NCBI GenBank assembly: GCA_003313425.1
Contig: NHZP01000007.1
Span: 248,001-312,000 of the forward strand
Origin: Pseudopyrenochaeta lycopersici
Taxonomy: Eukaryota > Ascomycota > Dothideomycetes > Pleosporales > Pseudopyrenochaetaceae
DNA length: 64,000 nucleotides
Direction: 5' to 3'
This document shows, one piece after another, positions 56,714-64,000 of this stretch. Within the stretch, counting starts at the first letter, position 1; each line of letters opens with the position of its first letter. The translations under genes and the position numbers were made by a program. The notes beneath the pieces were generated by a model. It saw nothing but the letters and a program-made list of their open reading frames with translations, ran no database searches and was not told the origin of the DNA.

Positions 56714-57487
56714 GATGACAACAAGGAGGGAGGATTGAATATATTATTACAATTTATTTCGAGCAGCTAGGCTCCCTGTGCATGAACTACATAGTTGGGA
56801 TGGTGGAGAGCTCGGTATATAAGGTACGCCACAGTCCGCAGAGAGGGGAGGTGTGGAGATCTGGGGTCCAGCTCCAAGAACCGAGGTTCACCGTGACATC
56901 CAAAACCACGATACACATAGCCGACACCGTCACGATTCGCCTTGCTTTATTAATATGGTGGCCTTGAGAACATTTGAGGTCCTGGGCCATATCTTTGTAG
57001 TCCAAATATATTAGAATTGCGTGTTCTCTACTTAAGGTGGCTCACGAAAGAAGCATTCTGATATTGATCGAAGTCGGCAACTTCATGGCCACGATTCATA
57101 CCGTTTACTAGTTCCGGCTTTATCTGAGTCATTGACTTCACGTTTTGGCAAGATCTCTCGCGCTCTGAATTGGAAACGCAGGCGATTTCACTTCGGAGAG
57201 TGACTCGACTTCACGAGTCATCAGATGTGCAGCCGATTTGTACGGTAATGGCCTTTAGGCAGTATTATTGATGCAGATCTTTGTATGTGACAAATGCAGT
57301 CTGCTCAAATACTAAGTTACACATGTCCCAGCTAACGTGTTGGCAACCACGCAGCCGAGTGACTATCTATGATGGAGAGAAAGGAAACCATATCAGACCA
57401 CTTACTTTGAGTTGATGTGCCAAACCCTTCACGAAACATCGAATGACTCCAGCTTCCAAGACGGAAGACAAAATTGGGAAGAGATAT
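56714..57487. promoter_or_regulatory. Promoter of the acyl-CoA dehydrogenase gene
   Basis: A TATATAA at 56816-56822 (TTATATA on the coding minus strand) lies about 100 bp before the ATG at 56713. The rest of this 774-bp stretch, up to the PRP40 stop, shows nothing recognisable. Confidence 0.5.
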
Positions 57488-59953
57488 TTAATCCTCTTCA
57501 ATCTCGCCCTCCTCGCTACCGGATCGCAGGTTGCGGTCGTCATCTTCTACTTTTTTAACCGGTTCAGGAACGGGGGTCTTCGACTTGCGGTCGGCGCGTG
57601 GAGAGTAGCGAACACGCTGGATGGTCAGCATCATAGCCGTTAGAACAAAGGGGTTTCACATACCTTAGCATCACGATCACGCCTGCTCGTGCTCTCATCA
57701 CTCTCGCGACGGCGTCTGGCTGACGAAGTGCGACCGCCACTATCACCGTAATCTAGCAAGCTGACACTTGCTTCACGTGGATCGGCTCTGCTGACGTAGG
57801 ATCGCTCGCGCTCGGCTTCGCGCTCACGGCGCTCCCGGCCATAATGATCACCGGCAGGGCTCCGACGAGAGCGTTCGTACCGATCGTCGTCTCGTCGTTC
57901 GCGGCGAGGGGGAGGGGACAAGCCTGTGCTATCGTTGTTCCTGTAGCGTGCCTCTCTATCCTGTTGTGCCCGTCGACGCTCTGCAGCGTACGGATCATGT
58001 TCAGGTGAGCGAGTACGCGTACGATGACGGCGGTGGGAGTCAGAATGTCCGTTGCGGTACTCACGATCTCGATCGCGCCTGTCCCTATCACGGTCGCGCT
58101 CATCACGTCTGTTGCGGTCCCGTCGATCGCTGTCCTTCTCCTTCAGACGGCGCATATATTTGTCGAAGACCGACTCACGAAGGTTATCTGATTTCAGTGC
58201 GCGATACTCGTCTGCCTTCTCAACACGGGGACGTACCACTTCCCAGGTGTCCGAAAGCGACACTGGTGGATCAAGACGCTTGATGACAGAGCGGAGGGCG
58301 TCCATAGCGTAGCGCTCATTGTGCTCCTCGTCTCGGCGCTCATCCTCTTCTCGTTTCTTCACTTTCGTAATCACATAGTTGTAGATGCTGTGCATCGACT
58401 GCTCGTCAATGTTAGCGGTGCGAGGATCTGTTCGCATGACACTTAGGAACTCTTCCACAGGGGTCGCCGTTGTAACCTCGAAGCGTTGTTGCTGTGGGGT
58501 TCGTTAGCATGTAAATCTCGACAGTGCGCAGAAGTAAAATTTACCTCTAGAACTTCCAGTGCGTAGCGACGCAAAGTACGGAACTTGCCCTCTTCCTCCT
58601 CTAAGGCATCCCAGAAAAGGTCGACGGGGGATGAGCCACCCTGTCCAAGCATAGCAATGTAGCGGGGATCCGTCTGAATCATGTCATGAATGTCCTTCCA
58701 CTTAGTACCAGCTTTGAGCTTGCCATTCTCCCTGAGCTCGTTTAAGAGGGTAATGAAAGCATCGCGATTCTTTCGCTCAAGTCTGTGCTTCACCCGCCTG
58801 TCAGCTTGCACTCGGTCGTTGTGCTCGCGTTGGAGTTGTCTGATGTGCTTTTCGAACTGATTTAGAACGTCCATACGCGTGAGGGACTGGAATTTCTCGC
58901 TCTTGAACTCATTGTTGTGCTCAAGCTTCTCTTCAGCAGTCTGCCAGCGGGTAAACGGCTCGAGCTCCAAGCCTTGAAGCAGACCCATCACTTCATCGAG
59001 AGCCGATCGCCGGTTCTCTGCCTCTTTCTCCTCATGTGCTTTTTTCAGCGAAATGATGTATTCCTCATAAAGAGACCTGCGCTCACTATCATCCTTAGCC
59101 GAGCGGAATATGCTCTCTTCCTCGATAATGGGTAAAGCGGTCCTCCAGCGGGTATAGTACTTGATCTCTGGATGCGATCGAAGCATTGCCGTAAAGTCAG
59201 CACGCAGTTTGGCTTGGCGATCCTGCTCCTTGTGCTTTTCCTGGGCGCGCAAGTCTTCGCAGTACTTCTTGAATGCCTCTTCGCGCTTCTCGGGCTCTGG
59301 AATCGCGCGCCAATTGCTATCTTTGACACCAGCACGTACGGCTTGCTGCCAATCCCAATCGGGCTGCGCTTTCATTTGCTTGAGCACCTTCATGAAGGCA
59401 GCCTCCGCCTCCTGTGGACTAGAGAATTGAAGCTCAGTGCCAGTTGTGAAGCTGATATTTGGCCTGTCGCCACCAAATCCAGACTCCCGGTCGCGATCAC
59501 GGTCGCGGTCATGTCGGTCTGGCCGATATTCATCACGCTCGGGACGCCTGTTGTCGAATGACGAAGGGTGCGGAGAGGGTCCGGCAGCCCAACCGGCAGG
59601 ACCTGGAGGAGGGCGCTGAGGTGGCTGGTTCTGCTTATTGCGATCGATATTCTTCTGGACAATGTCGGGGATGGCCCACGTCGTCTGCTTCGTCTCCGTG
59701 TGGGCAAAGTACACCTTGCCGTCCGCCTTGTGAATTGCCCAGCCGGTGCCAGTGATTGCGCGCTATCTAGTGTCAAAAGGAGCATCGAGCGGGGGAAATA
59801 AACACTTACTTCGACCTCGTCTTTCAACTCATCGGGCTTCTCCCATGTGGTGACGCTCGTAACCGCGTTGAAGTAGTATTCCCTTCCATCATCGGTTTTT
59901 ACAGCCTTCCATGGTGAGGCGGGCAGCGCAATCGGAGGTGGATACCCGTTCAT
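57488..59953 (-). CDS. PRP40: Pre-mRNA-processing protein Prp40
   Basis: Exons 59810-59953, 58545-59762, 57664-58491 and 57488-57616 are all joined in phase 0 (introns 47, 53 and 47 nt) and encode 772 residues. Prp40 is a U1 snRNP protein that bridges the 5' splice site and the branch-site proteins. Two WW domains stand at about 10-42 and 51-83; intron 1 separates them. A linker rich in Pro, Asp and Arg is followed by a row of FF domains from about 155 to 560, with repeated F-x(n)-W/F patterns. The C-terminal 200 residues are a charged Arg/Asp/Glu/Ser tail like those of metazoan relatives and longer than in yeast. The short last exon ends in an acidic Glu-Glu-Gly-Glu-Ile-Glu-Glu-Asp. Confidence 0.95.
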
Positions 59954-60165
59954 CGCGCCGGATGGATGCGATAGAGTTGGCAGTGGTTACGGAGAATGTC
60001 GAATAGGGCTGCGCGTGTCAATGGGGATAAGTTTTGGAGTACCCAGTGCACGGGCCTCTCCTCGGTGAAATTGCGCTCCTATGGTTCAGGCACTTATTGC
60101 ACGTGAGCTTCCCCCTAACCTACAACATTTCCAAACTCTTTCGCTTGGGCTTTGTAAGGGCGGCG

Positions 60166-62249
60166 ATGGCTGCGAGTGTTATCGAAGCCCAGCCCCGTGG
60201 AAGCGCCGAATTCGTAGAAAGCTCGGTGCTTGAAGCTGTTGTGCCTGGCTGCTCCAAGATTGATCTCGTGAAAGAGCTCAGCTCTTGGGATGGAGTCGTA
60301 GCGGATGAAGGCGGCTCTATATTGCCCTTCTTAACACAGAGGCATGTGCTTCTACTTGGTATGTCTCGTCCAAGCAAGGACCCTAACTTGTGTCTTACTC
60401 TTACATAGGCATACAGATGAACTGCTATCAGTCTACGTCGTTTTTCGGACACCATTACTGGAAAATGGCATGTTGAAATCCTATCTTGCCAGACTTGTGG
60501 TCAATGTCGAAGCCTTTGCATTCAGTACCGCGCCGCCACCTGAGAATGGTACGTAAAGTCGCGAGTGACACATTGTTCTGCCGTGTACTTCAAGCAGCTC
60601 TACCACTGTTACATCAGTTGCAAAAGTCATGAAGCACTCTCAGAGTATTCAAAACATATACCAAAATCCTTTGCCCTCCCCTTCGCTCTTCTGCACCGCT
60701 CTTCTTTTTCCTATGCTTTACTAACTGTGCCAATCTCTTTAGAGCCCAAAGCTGCCCCAAAAGAACTCATACATTCAAGCACTATCAAAGATTCGGATGA
60801 GCCCACCATTACTCTCCATGGAGAGGGTGACGATGCATATACTTACGTAATATGGAAAGTTGATGTCTTCATATGTGAGAATATCCTGTCATTGCGTACA
60901 ATTAAATCTAATACCAGGCAGCTCGTCCTCAAGGAAGATTTCATAAGCCTGCAGTGTACTTCCAACCCACAGCATCCTTCAAACCCGCTGAGAAGCCGAA
61001 GAAAGATGTCTCGGAGGACGAATATCTCCCACGCCGAGTGCCTACAGCACTCAACTTGCTTCAGTCCTTCGAAAATGATCCAGCTCTAGCCGGTATAAAT
61101 CCTCGCTTGTCGGCAATGCGAATCAACAAGATAGCTGCGAGTGCGTCTATTGCAAGAGAGATTTCCCGACCAATTCGAAATGGTCAGCGACCTCTCTTTC
61201 GAGTGCTACCGCCTTTGATTTGGAGGATGAGGTACTCACGGTTGCATACGTCGTTAGGTGATTTGTCCTTAATGGCTTCGTTGGACCTGGAGGTTGCACA
61301 ATTCGCGACGTACAATGTTACAATCAGCAATGTGGGACTCACCTTGCACGGCGGCGACGTCAAGACCTTGACAGATCAACTAGACGCGACAGCTATTCAT
61401 AGGCCAGGCGATCAGTTAACGTACCTGTACAAAATCAGGCCTAATTTATTGTCCGATGGAACACCGTTGTTCGGAAGCAATGGACACTTCCTGACCCTGA
61501 AGGTTGAGGCCCAGGTTACCGTGTCCGATACATGCCGACCAACTGTGGCAATTGATTGGAAGACTCCCGTCGACTTCACAAACGAACAGACTTCCAACCT
61601 GATCAGGGCCGCTCAGAGACTCAGCAGCTCCACAGTGCATGACTCCAAAGGCACGAACCCTGACGCACTTCCAGCCCACGATACTCAAAGTCATCAAGAG
61701 CAAGACGCTTTGAACAACGATATCAATGTCACTCTCACGATATCTGGGCCACCACAGGTCCGCAAGGGGGAAATCTTCAATTGGGATGTGTTTATAGTAA
61801 ATCGGTCGGACAAAACACGGAAACTCGCAGTTCTCGTGATCCCAAAGAGGAAAAGAGACCTAGAAAGACACAAATCGCACGCGTCTACTTCATCAGCAAG
61901 TGGCCGCCGAACAGATATTAAAGATGTCTTGGCGACTGCTATCGTGGATGAGAATGTCATCTACGCAAAGCAAAAGAGTGCCAGGACCGAGGCAGCCGAG
62001 CTGATCTGCTTGACAACCGACATTCGCCTAGGGTGAGGAGTAGACTTCGGATTTTCGATACAGATAAGGACGCTAACTATACCTAGACAATTGTCACCAG
62101 GCTCTTGCTACACTGCTGATCTCAAATTTCTTGCACTGTCTGCAGGTGTTCTGACAGTGGAGTCTGTTCGCGTTATCGATCTAGCGACAAATGAAACTGT
62201 AGACATTCGTGATCTGCCGAGTGTGATAGCTGTGGATAACGAGGGCTGA
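60166..62249 (+). CDS. TRS65: TRAPPII-specific subunit Trs65
   Basis: Exons 60166-60358, 60417-60548, 60743-60874, 60922-62032 and 62087-62249 give 576 residues. Introns are 58, 194, 47 and 54 nt. Trs65 is a fungal subunit of the TRAPPII tethering complex, which activates the Rab Ypt31/32 (Rab11 type) at the late Golgi. The protein shows beta-rich, immunoglobulin-like parts as in the family. The most conserved block covers the Gln-Arg-Pro-Leu-Phe-Arg-Val-Leu-Pro-Pro-Leu segment and the Leu-Asp-Leu-Glu-Val strand after it. The first exon was joined through the CAG acceptor at 60416, because only that restores the frame Leu-Leu-Leu-Asp-Glu-Leu-Leu-Ser-Val. It is divergent from PRP40 with 212 bp between starts. 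Confidence 0.85.
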
Positions 62250-62906
62250 ATAGTAACGATACACACATGGATACCTGTCTGCAATTTACTAGCAACGGAG
62301 TGATACCGGATATTCATTTGATTCGAGCCACTTTGGTCCGAATTTCCTGGTCCCATCAAACTATATTGGTATTGGAGGGACAGTGCAATCGGATGAAAAG
62401 TGAGGACTGAACTTTTCGGGATGCACATCGGGGACAACACAGTCTACAGAGCGATATGAGGTAGGGTAGTCTCTCGCAAGTAAATATCAGCCAAAAATTC
62501 GGCAATAAGCAGCGAGGCAGAGCTTGCAGTTACCGCAACCCGTTACAGTTTCATATTAGACCATGTTCCTCGTTTGATGTTTGACACTCGTCATAGTCCG
62601 ACGTGATTTGTCGAGCGGTGGCTTTCGGGCCGCTGGATCGCTCTCCGCTCCGCCTCAAGGCGTTTCTATTCAACCCCGAGACTGTCCCGCTTTCTACCCC
62701 AGCCCGCGCTTGCGAGACCCTACATGTGCATTCAGACGACGTCGCTCCTTATCGCGATACCACGACGCTTTTACCCACGCCGTTCTGAAAACTGAGTCTG
62801 ATCAACAGCGTGGCTGTAACGACCCACACGGACCCTCCCTCTGCCTGGCTACGTTTCGCGCACGTCATTGCTTTCTTCGAGCGCCGCAGTTCCACACACG
62901 ACCACC
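62250..62906. promoter_or_regulatory. Intergenic, promoter of the Mpv17-family gene
   Basis: This 657-bp stretch joins the 3' region of TRS65 to the leader of the next gene. The C-rich part from 62600 is probably promoter or 5' leader. No gene is supported. Confidence 0.45.
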
Positions 62907-63955
62907 ATGGAGACCTCTCGACGAAGGGTGCTCTACCAACTCAATAGCCGCTGGATATACGGAAAGATTGTAAGCGATATAGCTTATTTTCGGCTGACAG
63001 CCTACTGATATTGTCTTTTTTGAATAGCCGTTACTCCACGCCGCAGTCTTCCTCGTACAAATGGCAGCAGTATCACTTCTTGCGCGGAAGTACAATAGCT
63101 ACTATGCCCAACGGCCGGGTAAGATATCATACCATATGGTTAATGATGCGCGCATTTACTGATACAGTATAGTCCTCACTACGATGATCACCAACGCTGT
63201 ACGTTCTCTCCGCCACCGAGGAGCTCTTGCTTCAACACCACCATATATCATTCATGCCCTGTTCACACATACACAATTATACACATAGGGAGACACGGGT
63301 GGCAGGCTAATGCTAGTCACAGGTATTGGGTGGTATCGCAGACACAGTAGCTCAAACCTTGACCGCAGTTCGACAGCGCGCAGTCCGTAAGAAAGGTGGT
63401 CCGGGCAAAGATGACTTCCTTGCGATCGAGATCCACGATCTTGACAAGCGATTTTCCGATCACGAGCTCATTCCCGACTCGAAAAGGCTTCCACCTCCCT
63501 TCGACTTTGAGCGCACCACTCGCTTCATGTCATACGGCTTTCTGATGTCGCCGATACAACATCGATGGTTTCGGTTTCTGTCGTCGACCTTTCCCATTAC
63601 GAAAACAGCAACGTGGCTTCCAGCACTGAAAAGAGTCTCGTTCGATCAATTTTTGTTTGCGCCGGCGGGTCTGGCTGCCTTTTTCACTTTCATGACAGTT
63701 GCTGAGGGTGGAGGGAAGAGGGCTGTGCAAAGGAAGTTCCAGGATGTATATGTTCCTGCGCTCAAGGCCAATTTCATGGTGTGGCCCACAGTGCAGATTA
63801 TCAACTTCCGACTCATGCCTATCCAATACCAGATTGTAGGTCCTTACTTCGACTGTTGCTTTGTTACGTACTGACTTAAGCAGCCTTTTGTCTCTACCGT
63901 TGGTATCGCGTGGACCGCATACCTCTCCCTCACAAACTCCGCCGACGAAGCCTAA
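62907..63955 (+). CDS. Mpv17/PMP22 family membrane protein
   Basis: Exons 62907-62969, 63028-63118, 63173-63198, 63323-63835 and 63884-63955 encode 254 residues. Introns are 58, 54, 124 and 48 nt; the third exon is only 26 nt. The family are four-helix proteins of the inner mitochondrial or peroxisomal membrane (Sym1, Mpv17, PMP22) with a supposed channel role. Features seen are the Leu-Thr-Thr-Met-Ile-Thr-Asn-Ala-Val-Leu-Gly-Gly-Ile-Ala-Asp start, Asp-Phe-Glu-Arg-Thr-Thr-Arg-Phe, the Pro-Ile-Gln-His-Arg-Trp segment, the Trp-Pro-Thr-Val-Gln block followed by Asn-Phe, and a final hydrophobic helix. A hydrophilic insert of about 35 residues after the Gly-Gly-Ile-Ala-Asp helix is longer than usual. 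Organelle cannot be decided. Confidence 0.9.
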
Positions 63956-64000
63956 GATCTGCCTGCCGAATGACTTCTCTTGTATATCCTTGTTCACATA

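Noticed and set aside
62581..62973. 130-codon plus-strand frame overlapping the Mpv17-family start
   Set aside because: It overlaps the first exon of the Mpv17-family gene in another frame and lies in its C-rich leader.
1..64000. CRISPR arrays, bacterial operons and phage genes
   Set aside because: No regularly spaced repeats, no Shine-Dalgarno-led polycistronic layout, and introns throughout; the DNA is eukaryotic.

Overview
The window is nuclear DNA of a filamentous ascomycete (Pezizomycotina). The evidence is the density of multi-exon genes with short GT-AG introns (mostly 47 to 60 nt, with CTAAC or CTGAC branch sites and TAG, CAG or AAG acceptors), the divergent pair of genes for the two-subunit ATP-citrate lyase, a fungal Zn2Cys6 regulator of the CTF1/Far type, TMA7, NAR1 and the fungal TRAPPII subunit Trs65. 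A class such as Dothideomycetes is possible but is not proved by the sequence. All splice sites given here were placed by eye, using reading frame and family expectation.

Left part (1-22000): the 3' end of a long coiled-coil protein, possibly a kinesin tail; a 7.7-kb gene-free stretch; an Ime2/RCK-type protein kinase; NAR1, divergent from a GT25 glycosyltransferase; and an arrestin-fold protein, divergent from a small cyclophilin.

Middle (22000-35300): a compact RNA and translation block with ZPR1, an RNase P/MRP zinc-ribbon subunit sharing a 239-bp promoter with the lariat debranching enzyme DBR1, and TMA7. Also here are a small hypothetical gene, an amidohydrolase-fold protein that has lost most metal ligands, an MFS sugar transporter, a basic hypothetical protein and a tRNA-like gene with a long structured insert.

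Right part (35800-64000): a membrane-anchored histidine-phosphatase-fold protein without its catalytic His residues; acl1 and acl2 in divergent orientation; ethanolamine kinase; a CTF1/FarB-like regulator; and a 3.6-kb stretch that I read as encoding an 83-residue secreted protein with eight cysteines. Then come an acyl-CoA dehydrogenase, PRP40, TRS65 and an Mpv17/PMP22-family protein at the edge.

Acetyl-CoA supply (acl1, acl2), phosphatidylethanolamine synthesis (ethanolamine kinase), a fatty-acid-type regulator and an acyl-CoA dehydrogenase lie within about 18 kb, which gives this segment a lipid-metabolism flavour. There is no sign of a secondary-metabolite cluster, a CRISPR array or an intact transposon. 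The least explained sequence is the Cys-rich gene and its decayed-looking surroundings at 52000-54740.
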